A stretch of 64,000 bases of DNA from JACDAN01 sp963721345 (GCA_963721345.1 CAVRIT010000001.1:558001-622000); one strand, 5' to 3'. Positions 25,834 to 35,575 are shown, counted from the stretch's first letter. Notes: generated by a model from the letters alone, not told the origin. Translations and numbers: made by a program.

Positions 25834-26916
25834 GTGAGAGTCGGTGTTCCCAGGGAATCGCTGCCCGGCGAGCGCCGCGTCGCGCTCGTCCCCGACGTCG
25901 TACAGCGACTCGCCGGTTCGGGCTTCAGCGTGGTGGTCGAGGCGGGTGCCGGAACGGAGTCCGGCTTCTCGGACGAGGCCTACCGTGAGGCAGGCGCCGA
26001 GATCGGCGACCCCTGGAGCGCGGAGGCCGTCGTCAAGGTTCGCAAGCCGACCGACGGCGAGAAGGAGCGGCTGCGCGAGGGCCAGGTTCTGATCGCGTTC
26101 CTGGAGCCGTTGACCGACCCGCAGGGAGTCGAGCGTCTGGGCCGCGCAGGTGTGATCGGGTTCGCCCTCGAGTCGGTCCCCCGGATCACGCGCGCGCAGC
26201 CGATGGACGCGCTGTCGTCGCAGGCGACGGTCGCGGGCTACAAGTCGGTGCTGGTCGCAGCCGAGCGCCTGCCGCGGTTCTTCCCGATGCTCATGACCGC
26301 GGCGGGCACCGTCCCGCCCGCGAAAGTGCTCGTTCTCGGCGCCGGCGTCGCGGGCCTCCAGGCGATCGCGACGGCGCGCCGCCTCGGCGCCGTCGTCTCC
26401 GGCTTCGACGTGCGACCGGCGGTGCGCGAGCAGGTGGAGAGCCTCGGCGCGTCGTTCCTCGACCTCGGCGTCGTCGGCGAGGAGACCGAGGGCGGCTACG
26501 CGCGCGAGCTCACGCCCGAAGAGCAGCAGCGCCAGCAGGAGGAGCTCGAGCGGCGCATTCCGGAGTTCGACGTCGTGATTACGACGGCGCTCGTCCCGGG
26601 CCGGCCCGCGCCGAAGCTGATTCCCGCGTCCGCGGTGTCGGCGATGCGCGACGGCTCGGTGATCGTCGACCTCGCCGCGGAGGCGGGCGGCAATGCGGAG
26701 CCCACCGTGCCGGGCGAGGAGTCGGTGCACGACGGCGTGACGGTCGTCGGGCTCACCAACCTCGCGAGCACCCTGCCGCTGCACGCGAGCCAGCTGTACG
26801 CGCGAAACGTTCAGGCGCTCCTCACGCATCTCGCGCCCGAGGGTCAGCTCGAGCTGGACTGGGACGACGAGATCACCTCCGGGGCATGCGTCACGCGTCA
26901 GGCGGTGCCGGCGTGA
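25834..26916 (+). CDS. pntAA: NAD(P) transhydrogenase alpha subunit 1 (NAD-binding)
   Basis: Soluble NAD(H)-binding domain I of the proton-translocating transhydrogenase that interconverts NADH and NADPH. 360 residues: MRVGVPRESLPGERRVALVPD, the loop SSQATVAGYKSV, dinucleotide fold KVLVLGAGVAGLQAIATARRLGA and the mobile loop GYARELTPEEQQRQQEELE. It resembles alanine dehydrogenase, but the neighbours settle its identity. The start is GTG with the TAGAGT hexamer 9 bases upstream. It ends in a GTGA overlap with pntAB. Confidence 0.95.
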   Translation: MRVGVPRESLPGERRVALVPDVVQRLAGSGFSVVVEAGAGTESGFSDEAYREAGAEIGDPWSAEAVVKVRKPTDGEKERLREGQVLIAFLEPLTDPQGVERLGRAGVIGFALESVPRITRAQPMDALSSQATVAGYKSVLVAAERLPRFFPMLMTAAGTVPPAKVLVLGAGVAGLQAIATARRLGAVVSGFDVRPAVREQVESLGASFLDLGVVGEETEGGYARELTPEEQQRQQEELERRIPEFDVVITTALVPGRPAPKLIPASAVSAMRDGSVIVDLAAEAGGNAEPTVPGEESVHDGVTVVGLTNLASTLPLHASQLYARNVQALLTHLAPEGQLELDWDDEITSGACVTRQAVPA

Positions 26917-27224
26917 ACATCCAGCTCGTCCTCGAGCTGACGATCTTCGCGCTCGCCGTGTTCCTCGGATTCGAGCTGATCTCGAAGGTCCCGACGATGC
27001 TGCACACGCCGCTCATGTCCGGGACGAACGCGATCCACGGGATCGTCCTGATCGGCGCAATGCTGATCGTCGGCACCGCGGATTCCACGCTCGAGAAGGT
27101 GCTCGGCTTCGTCGCCGTCATCTTTGGGACGATCAACATCGTCGGCGGTTTTCTCGTCACCGACCGGATGCTCGAGATGTTCAAGCAGCGGGCTCCCGCG
27201 GACGACGAGGCTCGGCGTGAGTAG
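26913..27224 (+). CDS. pntAB: NAD(P) transhydrogenase alpha subunit 2 (membrane)
   Basis: 103 residues from GTG 26913, overlapping the pntAA stop (GTGA). It contributes the first part of membrane domain II: hydrophobic N-terminal helix (VLELTIFALAVFLGFELI), the conserved HTPLMSGTNAIHGIVLIGAML, then a helix with FVAVIFGTINIVGGFLVTDRML. Typical of the three-subunit form, in which PntA is split. Confidence 0.95.
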   Translation: MNIQLVLELTIFALAVFLGFELISKVPTMLHTPLMSGTNAIHGIVLIGAMLIVGTADSTLEKVLGFVAVIFGTINIVGGFLVTDRMLEMFKQRAPADDEARRE

Positions 27225-28608
27225 GACCTGGATCGACTTCGCCTACCTCGTCGCGGCGATCTGCCTGGTCGTCGGGATCAAGCGGCTGTCGCACCCGCGC
27301 ACGGCGCGCTCCGGGAACTGGATCGCGGCGGTGGGGATGGGGATCGCCGTCGGCTTCACGTTCCTGGTCGAGGAGATCGACAGCTACGGGCTGATGCTCG
27401 CCGGAATCGCGGTCGGCTCGGTTGTCGGCGTGGCCACGGCGCGCATGGTGCGGATGACCGCGATCCCGCAGATGGTCGCGCTCTTCAACGGCGTCGGCGG
27501 CGGGGCGGCGGCGCTGATCGCGGCGGCGGAGTTCCACGAGCTGGCGCCGCTTGACGGCCGGCTCGAGACGGAGAACCTCGTCGGGATCCTCTTTTCGGCG
27601 CTCGTCGGCTCGGTCAGCTTCTGGGGGAGCCTCGTCGCGTTCGGGAAGCTTCAGGACCTGCTGCCGGGCCGGCCGATCGTCTTCCCGGCGCAGAACGCGA
27701 TCAACGCGCTGCTCGGAACGGCGCTGGTGGCGCTGATCGTCCTGACGGCGACGACCGAGAACGGCATCTGGCTCGTGCTGCTCCTCGTCGGCGCGCTCGT
27801 CCTCGGCGTGATGTTCGTCCTGCCGATCGGCGGCGCGGACATGCCCGTCGTGATCTCCCTGCTGAACGCGTTCACCGGTCTCGCCGCGGCTTCCACGGGC
27901 TTCGTGCTCGACAACACGGCGCTGATCATCGGCGGCACGCTCGTCGGCGCCTCCGGAACGCTCCTCACGCTCAAGATGGGGCAGGCGATGGGACGGCCGC
28001 TGCGCCAGACGCTCTTCGGGGCGTTCGGGGCGGCGCCCTCGGGCGCGGCGGCGGTCGCGGCGCCGCAGGGCGACGGCAGCGTGCGGACGGCGACACCCGA
28101 CGACATCGCGTACATGCTCGCGTTTGCTCGTCGGGTTGTCTTCGTTCCCGGGTATGGGTTGGCGGTTGCGCAAGCCCAGCACGACGTCCGGAACCTCGGC
28201 GAGCTGCTCGAGCAGAAAGGCGTCGACGTCCGCTATGCGATCCATCCGGTCGCCGGGCGGATGCCGGGGCACATGAACGTGCTCCTCGCCGAGGCGAACG
28301 TGCCGTATGACGAGCTGTTCGAGATGGACGAGATCAACCCGGAGTTCCCGCAAACCGACGTGGTCGTCGTCGTCGGCGCGAACGACGTCGTCAATCCGGC
28401 CGCACGGAACGAGCCCGGAAATCCGATCTACGGCATGCCCATCCTCGACGTCGACAAGGCGCGGAACGTCGTCGTGATCAAGCGCAGCCTCTCGCCGGGC
28501 TTCGCGGGCGTCGACAATCCGCTGTTCTACGACCCGAAGACCGTGATGCTCTTCGACGACGCGAAGGCCGCGCTCGAGAAGCTCGTCGGGTCGGTCAAGA
28601 CCGTTTGA
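27217..28608 (+). CDS. pntB: NAD(P) transhydrogenase beta subunit
   Basis: 463 residues from GTG 27217, overlapping pntAB by 8 bases. About eight to nine membrane helices (residues 5-260) carry the rest of the proton channel, with the NGVGGGAAALIA and GGADMPVVISLLNAFTGLAAA segments. The NADP-binding domain III follows with VPGYGLAVAQAQH, RYAIHPVAGRMPGHMNVLLAEA and VVVGANDVVNPAA. Complete and of normal length. Confidence 0.96.
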   Translation: MSRTWIDFAYLVAAICLVVGIKRLSHPRTARSGNWIAAVGMGIAVGFTFLVEEIDSYGLMLAGIAVGSVVGVATARMVRMTAIPQMVALFNGVGGGAAALIAAAEFHELAPLDGRLETENLVGILFSALVGSVSFWGSLVAFGKLQDLLPGRPIVFPAQNAINALLGTALVALIVLTATTENGIWLVLLLVGALVLGVMFVLPIGGADMPVVISLLNAFTGLAAASTGFVLDNTALIIGGTLVGASGTLLTLKMGQAMGRPLRQTLFGAFGAAPSGAAAVAAPQGDGSVRTATPDDIAYMLAFARRVVFVPGYGLAVAQAQHDVRNLGELLEQKGVDVRYAIHPVAGRMPGHMNVLLAEANVPYDELFEMDEINPEFPQTDVVVVVGANDVVNPAARNEPGNPIYGMPILDVDKARNVVVIKRSLSPGFAGVDNPLFYDPKTVMLFDDAKAALEKLVGSVKTV

Positions 28609-29558
28609 GCAGGATCCCCGTGTTCTCGGCGGCCGACGTGGAGGCCGCGGTCTCGCCCGAGCGCGCCGTGGAGGTCGTGCGGGATGCGTTCGTCGCCTAC
28701 GCGCTCGGGGAGTGGTCGATGCCGTCGAAGGTCTACGTGCCGGCGTATCCGGCCGGAGACTTCCGCGCCATGCCGGCCCTGGGCGGCGGCTACGCGCTGC
28801 TGAAGTGGGTGACGTCGTTTCCCGGGAACCCGGCGGTTGGGCTTCCGACCGTCTCCGGCGTCGTGCTTCTCTCGGATGCGTCGAACGGCATGCCCGTCGC
28901 GCTGCTGGACGCCGGCTCGGTGACGGCTCTGCGCACCGGCGCTGCCGCGGTGCTCGCGGCGGAGACGTTGGGGCGCGCGGACGCCGAGACCGCCGCGGTG
29001 ATCGGCGCAGGCGTGAATGGGCGCGCAACGGCCAGGACGTTTCTCGCGCGCGGCCGCACGGTCTCGATCTGGGACGTGGACGCGGCGCGTGCAGAGGCTG
29101 CGACGGCTGAGTTGGGCGCTGAGGTGGCGGCAAGCCGTCAGGAAGCGTTGAGCGCCGATCTCGTCGTGACGGTTACGCCGGGACACGAGGTCATCTTCGG
29201 CACCGGGAGCCTGAGGCCGGGTCAGCACGTCAGCCTCATGGGCGCGGACGGACCGGGCAAGGCCGAGATCGCGGTGGAGGAGCTCGGGCGGGTGAGGGTC
29301 TTCTGCGACGACTGGGATCAGGCCAGCCACAACGGCGACCTCGTCCACGCGGTCGAGGCCGGCGTCCTGACGAGCGACGCGGTGACGCAGCTCGGCGACG
29401 TCCTCGCCGGGAAGGCTGCGGGTCGCAGCTCGCCGGACGAGGCCACGGTGTTCGACTCGACCGGGCTCGCGATCCAGGATCTGGCTGTGTGTATCGAAGT
29501 GGTCGACCGCGCTAACGACGACGAGTCGATCGACGTCCAAACGATCGAGATCGGCTAG
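28605..29558 (+). CDS. Ornithine cyclodeaminase/mu-crystallin family protein
   Basis: 317 residues from TTG 28605, which overlaps the pntB stop (TTGA). The family fold is visible: substrate-binding half with SMPSKVYVPAYPAGDFRAMPA and ALLDAGSVTALRTGAAAVLAAE, then a Rossmann half with AAVIGAGVNGRATARTFLARG. Members are ornithine cyclodeaminases, alanine dehydrogenases or ketimine reductases using NAD(P)H. Co-translation with a transhydrogenase hints at an NADPH-linked reaction, which is inference only. Confidence 0.85.
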   Translation: MSRIPVFSAADVEAAVSPERAVEVVRDAFVAYALGEWSMPSKVYVPAYPAGDFRAMPALGGGYALLKWVTSFPGNPAVGLPTVSGVVLLSDASNGMPVALLDAGSVTALRTGAAAVLAAETLGRADAETAAVIGAGVNGRATARTFLARGRTVSIWDVDAARAEAATAELGAEVAASRQEALSADLVVTVTPGHEVIFGTGSLRPGQHVSLMGADGPGKAEIAVEELGRVRVFCDDWDQASHNGDLVHAVEAGVLTSDAVTQLGDVLAGKAAGRSSPDEATVFDSTGLAIQDLAVCIEVVDRANDDESIDVQTIEIG

Positions 29559-29578
29559 CGGGGTCAGAGGGAGGACAG

Positions 29579-29956
29579 ATGTCCAAGGTCGTGCATTTCG
29601 AGATTCCCGCGGACGACACGTCGCGCGCCAAGGAGTTCTGGAGCAAGCTCTTCGGGATCGAGTTCCAGACCTACGACGGTCCCCAGGAGTACCACACGTT
29701 CCAAAACGAGGACGGGCAGTCCGGCGGCGGCCTGATGCCCCGCATGCCCGGCATGAACGGGCTGGTCGTCTATTTCGCGACCGACGACATCGACGCTTCG
29801 ACCGGAAAGGTGAAGGAGCTCGGCGGCAACGTGATCATGCCGAAGCAGCCGGTTCCGGGAATGGGGTGGCACGTGCAGCTACAGGACCCCGAGGGAAACC
29901 ACTTCGCGTTGTGGCAGAACGACGAGAACGCGCCGATGCCGGAGCAGGCCGGCTAG
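29579..29956 (+). CDS. VOC (glyoxalase/bleomycin-resistance) family protein
   Basis: 125 residues, one vicinal-oxygen-chelate module pair: KVVHFEIPADDTSRAKEFWSKLF, then GMNGLVVYFATDDIDASTGKVKELGG and GWHVQLQDPEGNHFALWQ. Potential metal ligands are the first His, a Glu and the Asp/Glu of DPEGN. Substrate unknown. There is a good ribosome site (GGGAGGACAG) before ATG 29579. The stop overlaps the convergent FAD oxidoreductase by 4 bases (CTAG). Confidence 0.88.
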   Translation: MSKVVHFEIPADDTSRAKEFWSKLFGIEFQTYDGPQEYHTFQNEDGQSGGGLMPRMPGMNGLVVYFATDDIDASTGKVKELGGNVIMPKQPVPGMGWHVQLQDPEGNHFALWQNDENAPMPEQAG

Positions 29957-31083
29957 AAAAACCGCGCCGGATCGAACAGCTCGAGCTCGAGCTCGGGTTC
30001 CGGGTCCCCGGCGATCGCCCTGGCGACGAGATCGCCGCAGGCCAGCCCGAGGACGTTTCCGTGGCCCGAGTAGCCGCGCGAGACCCAGACGCCGTCGTGA
30101 CCGGGAACCTGCCCGACCAGCGGTAGCGAGTCCGGGCTCGTGCCGAAGATCCCGGACCAGCGGTGCGTGATCGCCGGGCGGCGTCCGACGAGCTCCTGGA
30201 TCACCGCTTCGAGCGCGTCCTGGATCGCCGGGGTCGTCCCTTCCTCCGCGGTTGCCTCGCCGACGAGGTCCAGGTCCCGGCGACCGCCGATCACGAGGCG
30301 GCGATCGGGCAGCTGCTGCCAGTAATCGAAGCCGTGACGCGCGTAGTGCGGGCGCTCGTACAGAGCCTCCTCGAGCGGCTCGGTGACGACGACCTGGCCG
30401 CGCGTCGGCTGAACGACGGCGTCGAGCTCGGCGACGAGACCGGACGGGTAGCCGTCGCTCGCGATCACGACGATCTCGGCGTCGACACCGTCGAGCGACT
30501 CGACCCGATCGTGCTCACGGAGCTCCGCACCGGCTTCGGCGGCATGTCCAGCCAGGCGCCGTATCCAGCGCCCGGGGTAGAGCGCCCCGTCGCGCGGGTG
30601 GAGGATCGCGCTCGGATACCGACCGGCGAGCCGCCCCTCTGGCTCGTCGACCCACTCGACCGCGAAGCCGTCGTCGCGCAGAGCCGCGTACTCCGCCAGC
30701 AGCTCAGCTCTCTCGTTTTCGTCTGCGGCCAGCCGGAGGCTTCCGACGCGCCGGAGCGCGTCGCCCGCGAGGCCCTCCATCCGGTCCAGCGTCCGCTCGG
30801 TCAGCCGCCAGAGCGCCGCCGCCCGGTCACTGCCGAGCGTCGTGCGCGCCCGGTCGTACGGCACCGCACCGCCGCGAAGGGCAAAGCCACCATTCCGCCC
30901 GCTCGCTCCGGAGGCGATCGTGCGCGCCTCGTGGATGCGGACGCGCAGACCGCGCTCGGCAAGCGTGAGGGCGCACGACAACCCCGTGACCCCTCCGCCG
31001 ACCACGGCCACATCCGCGGCGCCGTCGAGCCTGAGCGAGCGCAGAGGCTCGGACGGCTCCTCGAGCCAGAAAGGCTCTCCCAT
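29953..31083 (-). CDS. FAD-dependent oxidoreductase (DAO family)
   Basis: 376 residues in the D-amino-acid oxidase/glycine oxidase superfamily: ADVAVVGGGVTGLSCALTLAERGLRV near residue 24, a flavin-contact ASGASGRNGGFALRGG, and the C-terminal FAD loop GVWVSRGYSGHGNVLGLACGDLVA. Related proteins oxidise amines such as putrescine or amino acids. No substrate can be read from the sequence. The promoter shows TACGAT 6 bases before ATG 31083, a leaderless form. Confidence 0.87.
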   Translation of the reverse strand: MGEPFWLEEPSEPLRSLRLDGAADVAVVGGGVTGLSCALTLAERGLRVRIHEARTIASGASGRNGGFALRGGAVPYDRARTTLGSDRAAALWRLTERTLDRMEGLAGDALRRVGSLRLAADENERAELLAEYAALRDDGFAVEWVDEPEGRLAGRYPSAILHPRDGALYPGRWIRRLAGHAAEAGAELREHDRVESLDGVDAEIVVIASDGYPSGLVAELDAVVQPTRGQVVVTEPLEEALYERPHYARHGFDYWQQLPDRRLVIGGRRDLDLVGEATAEEGTTPAIQDALEAVIQELVGRRPAITHRWSGIFGTSPDSLPLVGQVPGHDGVWVSRGYSGHGNVLGLACGDLVARAIAGDPEPELELELFDPARFF

Positions 31084-31111
31084 GCGGCGATCGTACTGAG
31101 GGCTCGGCCGC

Positions 31112-31966
31112 TCATCGGGCGTTCGCCGCCCGATAGACGCCGTCGGTCGCCGCGACGAGGCCCGCCAGCTCGAGCTCCGTCAGCGCGACGCTCACCGCGC
31201 CGGCGTCGAGCGCGCCTCGGGAAGTGAGCTCGTCCGCTGCGGCCGGCGAGTCGCGGACGAGCGCGAGAATTTTCGCGGCTGCGGGCGACACGTCGGCGGC
31301 CTGGCCGACCGACGGCCGGTCCACCCCGAGTGCGTCGAGCACATCGCCCGCCGCAGTGAGCGGCGTCGCCCCCAGCCTGAGCAGAGCGTTCGTCCCGACG
31401 GAGAGCCCCGAGGTGATCTCTCCCGGAACCGCGAACACCTCGCGGCCTTCTTCGAGCGCGAAGTCCGCAGAGATCAACGCGCCGCTTCGCTCTCGCGCCT
31501 CGACCACCGCGACTGCCTCGGTGAGCCCGGCGATGATCCGATTCCTTGCCGGGAAGCGCCACGGCGCGGGCTCGACGCCCGGCTCGTACTCGGAGACGAC
31601 CAGCCCCGACTCCTCGATGCGCCGCGACAACTGGGCGTTCGAGGCGGGATAGTCGCGATCGATCCCACAGCCGAGCACGCCGACGGTGAGGCCGCCGGCC
31701 TCCAGTGCGCCACGATGAGCCTCCCCGTCCACGCCACGGGCGAGGCCGCTGACGACGACCAGGCCGGCAGCGGCAAGATCGCGCCCGAGCATCCGGGCGA
31801 CTTGCGCGCCGTACGGCGAGCACGAGCGCGCGCCGACGACCGCGACCGCCCGCCGGTTGAGCAACTCCGGGTCGCCCGCACCACGCAGATACAGCGTCTT
31901 CGGTGGATCGAAGATCGCCCGCAGGCGACTCGGGAAACGCGAGTCCGATCGCCGGAGCTCCGTCAT
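31112..31966 (-). CDS. dprA: DNA-processing protein DprA
   Basis: Loads RecA on incoming single-stranded DNA during transformation. 284 residues: Rossmann-like core with AVAVVGARSCSPYGAQVARMLG, VVSGLARGVDGEAHRGAL, TVGVLGCGIDRDYPASN, FPARNRIIAGL and VVEARERSGALISADFALEEGREVFAVPG. A C-terminal winged-helix piece follows (SPAAAKILALV...). ATG 31966 overlaps the comM stop (ATGA). With comM it forms a competence pair; no com pilus genes are present here. Confidence 0.95.
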   Translation of the reverse strand: MTELRRSDSRFPSRLRAIFDPPKTLYLRGAGDPELLNRRAVAVVGARSCSPYGAQVARMLGRDLAAAGLVVVSGLARGVDGEAHRGALEAGGLTVGVLGCGIDRDYPASNAQLSRRIEESGLVVSEYEPGVEPAPWRFPARNRIIAGLTEAVAVVEARERSGALISADFALEEGREVFAVPGEITSGLSVGTNALLRLGATPLTAAGDVLDALGVDRPSVGQAADVSPAAAKILALVRDSPAAADELTSRGALDAGAVSVALTELELAGLVAATDGVYRAANAR

Positions 31967-33426
31967 GTCGCGAGCTCCCTCGGAGAGCGATAGGCAAGCG
32001 CCTCGGCAACATGCTCCTCCGCAACCGACTCCGATTCCGCGAGCGCAGCGATCGTCCGCCCAACCCGAGCGACGCGCGTGCGCCCACGCCCGGACAGGGG
32101 CAACCGCTCGACCGCTCGGTCGAGGAGCTCGCCGGCCGCACTTGTCCGTGGGATCGGCCCGGCGCGAATGCGCCCACGCGCGCCCACGACCCGAGCACGC
32201 ACCGCCTCGGACGCCTCGCCGGCGACGCCGCTCAGCTCCGCTGCGCGGGGACGCGGAACAGCGACGACGAGGTCGAACCGATCGAGCAGCGCCCGGGAGA
32301 GCTTCTCGCGAAACGCCCCGAGCCTCTGCGGCGAGCACGCGCACTCCGCGCCGGGGTCTCCGCGCCCGCCGCAGGGACACATGTTCATTGCAGCGACGAG
32401 CTGGAAGCGGGCCGGGAAGAGCGCGCGGCCCTCGGCGCGCGCGACGTAGATGATCCCGTCCTCGAGCGGCTGGCGGAGCGCCTCGAGCGCCGGCCGCTGG
32501 AACTCCGGCAGCTCGTCGAGGAAGAGCACGCCGTGGTGGGCGAGCGTCGCCTCTCCGGGCCGCGGCCCCGCCCCACCGCCTACGAGCGCCGCGACCGACG
32601 CGCTCTGATGGGGCGCGCGGAACGGCCGTCGCCGGATGAGCGGCTGGTCCGGACTCAGCAGGCCGGCAACCGAGTAGATCCGAGTGACCTCGAGCGCCTC
32701 GTCGGCCGTCAGCGGCGGGAGGATCCCCGGCAACCGGCGCGCGAGCATCGACTTCCCCGTGCCGGGCGGTCCGGCCAGCAAGAGGTTGTGCCCGCCCGCC
32801 GCCGCGAGCTCGAGGGCGCGACGCGCTCGATCCTGCCCTCTGACATCGGCGAGGTCGAGCTCGTCGTACCCACACGTCGCGCCGTTCGTCGACGGAGGCT
32901 CTACGGCCGGCGGCTCGATCTCGCCGCGGAGGTACGCGACGAGCTCCGCCAGATGCCGGGCGGGGATGGGCTCGACGCCGGCGAGCGCGGCCTCTCCAGC
33001 CGATTCCGCGGCGCAGACGAGATGGCCGAGGCCGGCGCTCCGCGCACCTTCCGCGGCGGCGAGGACGCCGCGGACCGGTCTGATCCGGCCGTCGAGCGCC
33101 AGCTCCCCGATCGCGGCGTGGCCGGCGAGCCGGTCGACCGGGATCTGACGCGACGCCGCGAGAATCGCAAGCGCAATGGGCAGATCGAAGCCCGACCCCT
33201 CCTTGCGCAGCCCGGCAGGAGCAAGGTTGACGGTGATCCGCCTCGACGGCCACTCGAGCTCCGCCGAGGAGATCCCGCTCCGGACGCGGTGCTTGGCCTC
33301 CTGGCACGCGCGATCCGCGAGACCGACGATGGCGAGACCGGGGATCCCGTTCTGGAGGTGGGCTTCGACCTCGACCTTGCGAGCGTCGAGTCCGACCAGG
33401 GCATGGGTGATCGTGCGCGCGAGCAC
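31963..33426 (-). CDS. comM: YifB/ComM-type Mg-chelatase-like AAA ATPase
   Basis: 487 residues. N-terminal Lon-like domain (LARTITHALVGLDARKVEVEAHLQNGIPGL), then AAA core with Walker A LAGPPGTGKSMLARRLPGI near residue 215, Walker B HHGVLFLDELPEF, and a cysteine-rich insert (MNMCPCGGRGDPGAECACS). The C-terminal Mg-chelatase region ends with RVARVGRTIAALAESESV. In transformable bacteria ComM is a branch-migration helicase used in recombination. The start is GTG 33426. Confidence 0.93.
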   Translation of the reverse strand: MLARTITHALVGLDARKVEVEAHLQNGIPGLAIVGLADRACQEAKHRVRSGISSAELEWPSRRITVNLAPAGLRKEGSGFDLPIALAILAASRQIPVDRLAGHAAIGELALDGRIRPVRGVLAAAEGARSAGLGHLVCAAESAGEAALAGVEPIPARHLAELVAYLRGEIEPPAVEPPSTNGATCGYDELDLADVRGQDRARRALELAAAGGHNLLLAGPPGTGKSMLARRLPGILPPLTADEALEVTRIYSVAGLLSPDQPLIRRRPFRAPHQSASVAALVGGGAGPRPGEATLAHHGVLFLDELPEFQRPALEALRQPLEDGIIYVARAEGRALFPARFQLVAAMNMCPCGGRGDPGAECACSPQRLGAFREKLSRALLDRFDLVVAVPRPRAAELSGVAGEASEAVRARVVGARGRIRAGPIPRTSAAGELLDRAVERLPLSGRGRTRVARVGRTIAALAESESVAEEHVAEALAYRSPRELAT

Positions 33427-33507
33427 CTTGCCATTGAAGGCAACAAATCAGCACGGGTCTGTGCCGAATGTGTGTCAGAAGTGACGACGTGGCAGAATCG
33501 GTCTGCA

Positions 33508-34431
33508 GTGCGCCGCCTGCCACTTCTCGTCGGGCTCGGCCTCACGCTCGCCCTCGTCTCCGCCGCGGGGGCCGGCGACAGCATCCGGATCCGCGCCACG
33601 AGCCTCGCTGAAGAACGGCCGGTGGCGGGCAACGGTTACCTAGCGTGGACGCAGAACAGCCGCAAGCAGCCGCGGATCTTCAGGCCATGGGCGCAGGCTC
33701 CCGGCGGCAAGCCGTTCCTGATCACCGGTCAGCGTCAGGGATACCCGGGCTCGATCGAGGGCACGATGCTCGTCTACCAGGCGTACGCGCCCGCCCGAAA
33801 CGAGTCGAGCATCCGGTTCTACGACCTGGCGCGGAAGGCTCACGTCCTCACGCCTCGCGGGGTCAACACGTCGCTGTGGGAGTGGAGCCCCTCGCTCTCG
33901 GGCGAGTGGCTGCTATTCAGCCGCCACAACGGTCGCACGGAGAGCGTGATCCTGCTGAACACCCGCACACGCGTCCAGCGGGAGCTCGATCGTGGCCGCA
34001 TGCCTGACGAGAAGAACTACGCCACTGCGGGTCAGGTGAACGGCAACTTTGCGGTGTGGCAGCGCTGCCCGAGAGGCGACCGGCCGTGCACGGTGGTCCG
34101 CTACGACATCACCACCCGCGCGAAGACGCAGCTGCCGCCACCACTCGGGTTCGTTCACTACCAGCCGGCGGTGACGGCAGACGGCACGACGTACCTCGTG
34201 CGTGGCGAGCCGGACTGCGCGTCCGAGGTCGAGGTGTGGCGCTATCCGCTGGCCGGTGAGCCCACCTTCGTCTTTCCTGTCCCGATAGGCCAGGACATCT
34301 GGAACACGTACCTCGAGACGGTGACCGGCCCGACCGGCACGGTGCACAACCTGTACCACGACCGGGTCACGTGTGGCGTCCGTCGTTCCGACCTCTGGCT
34401 TCACTCGGAGCCGGTGGTCCCAGTTCCGTAG
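33508..34431 (+). CDS. Secreted propeller-like protein of unknown function
   Basis: 307 residues from GTG 33508, with a signal peptide (VRRLPLLVGLGLTLALVSAAGA) and then repeated beta text of the TolB/WD40-like kind: VAGNGYLAWTQN, YPGSIEGTMLVYQAY, IRFYDLARKAHVLTP, WSPSLSGEWLLFSRHN, VNGNFAVWQRC. Four cysteines in the second half may pair. GTG 33481 is an in-frame alternative. It is the only plus-strand gene between 31.1 and 40.6 kb, divergent from comM and convergent with the methyltransferase, whose stop directly abuts it. Confidence 0.72.
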   Translation: MRRLPLLVGLGLTLALVSAAGAGDSIRIRATSLAEERPVAGNGYLAWTQNSRKQPRIFRPWAQAPGGKPFLITGQRQGYPGSIEGTMLVYQAYAPARNESSIRFYDLARKAHVLTPRGVNTSLWEWSPSLSGEWLLFSRHNGRTESVILLNTRTRVQRELDRGRMPDEKNYATAGQVNGNFAVWQRCPRGDRPCTVVRYDITTRAKTQLPPPLGFVHYQPAVTADGTTYLVRGEPDCASEVEVWRYPLAGEPTFVFPVPIGQDIWNTYLETVTGPTGTVHNLYHDRVTCGVRRSDLWLHSEPVVPVP

Positions 34432-35551
34432 CTACCGAGCGACGAGGATGTCCTCGAAGAACTCGCCGGCGCGGCGGCCGGTTCGGCGGTTGACGTGCCG
34501 GCGGAGACGCTCCTCGAGCCGCAGCCCCGCCCGCTCGAGGATCTCCGGGTACAGATCGCGACGGTCGTTGACGACGATCACGACCGGCGCGCGTGCGCGA
34601 AGTCCTCGCTTCGCTCGGGCGAGCACCGCGGCGATGCCCTCGACGTAGCGCGCGAGGGCGGCCGAGCTCGTCCCCGACGCGCCGGCGCCGAGCTCGAGCT
34701 CGCGGCGGTCGTCGAGCCCGAGCAGCTCGTACGCGTAGCGGTGCTGCTCGTGGTAGTCGATCAGGCCCGGGTAGGGCGGCGACGTGACGACGCCGTCGAA
34801 CCGGCCCGGGCAGCGCCACCTCGCGCGAATCGCCGTGGATGATCGCCGCCTCGCGCCCCCGCGCGCGCACGCGCGAGAACTCCTTGATGCGCGCGAGGGT
34901 GTCGAGCGCGTAGCGACGAAGGAAGTGATCGGCGCGGTCGATCGGCCGGCAGAGGCGCTTGTGCTTGTGGCACCAGTACTCGCCGGTCTGGGGCTTGCGC
35001 GGAAAGTCGAGGTCGAAGTGCGTCGTCAGCCGCGCCGAGCGAGCGGCCCGTGCCAGGACGACTCGCAGGACGTCTACATGCTCGTACTCCTCGGCAAGCT
35101 CGCGAAACGCCAGCAGCTCGGAGACGGCGCGCGGCGCGAACCACTCCGCCAGGTAGCCACCGGCGCGCCGGCCTCGATCGAGCCCGTCGAGCTGCCGCAC
35201 GACGTCCCGGATCTCCGACTCGAGTGAGAACAGGTCGTATCGCCGCGTCTTGACGTCCACCAGCAGGCAGTTGAACGCGGCGACGTCGACGCCGACCGCG
35301 TCGTGTCCGCTCTCGAGCCCCTGGACGAGCGTGGTGCCAGACCCCGCGAACGGATCGAGCACGCGCCCGCCGCGCGGAACGTAACGGGCGAGCAGCACCT
35401 CGACGAGCTGCGGGATGAACTTCCCGAGGTAGGGATGGAGCCGGTGGACGTGCTTCGTGCGCTCCCGCTCCGGCAGGTCGCGCTCCGACCAGGAGAGGTC
35501 GAGGTCGATCTCGGCATAGAGCGCGTCCTGCGTCGGGGCCACGAAGAGCAC
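34432..35551 (-). CDS. Orphan DNA methyltransferase, frameshifted
   Basis: Starts GTG 35551 (VLFVAPTQDALYAEIDLDL). Motif I, RVLDPFAGSGTTLVQGLESG, comes first near residue 65; a Cys/His region (GEYWCHKHKRLCRP) sits mid-protein. At about 34806 an extra base shifts the frame; the other frame continues RFDGVVTSPPYPGLIDYHEQ, the motif IV catalytic SPPY of amino-methyltransferases, and ends ENFF-like text EFFEDILVAR. Repaired length is about 372 residues. Order motif I then SPPY is that of the alpha/gamma-like groups. No restriction enzyme is nearby. Confidence 0.8.
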
Positions 35552-35575
35552 CCTTCGCCGGAACGCGGCCGAGTC

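Noticed and set aside
25834..26916. Alanine dehydrogenase
   Set aside because: The sequence is similar, but it is followed by overlapping pntAB and pntB genes, which fix it as transhydrogenase alpha-1.
27181..29133. A 650-codon open frame antisense to pntB and the cyclodeaminase-like gene
   Set aside because: Composition is Arg/Pro/His-rich with no domains; it mirrors GC-rich codon structure of well-identified genes on the other strand.
34432..35551. A restriction-modification system
   Set aside because: Only a methyltransferase is present. YraN is a conserved housekeeping nuclease-fold protein, not a cognate restriction enzyme.
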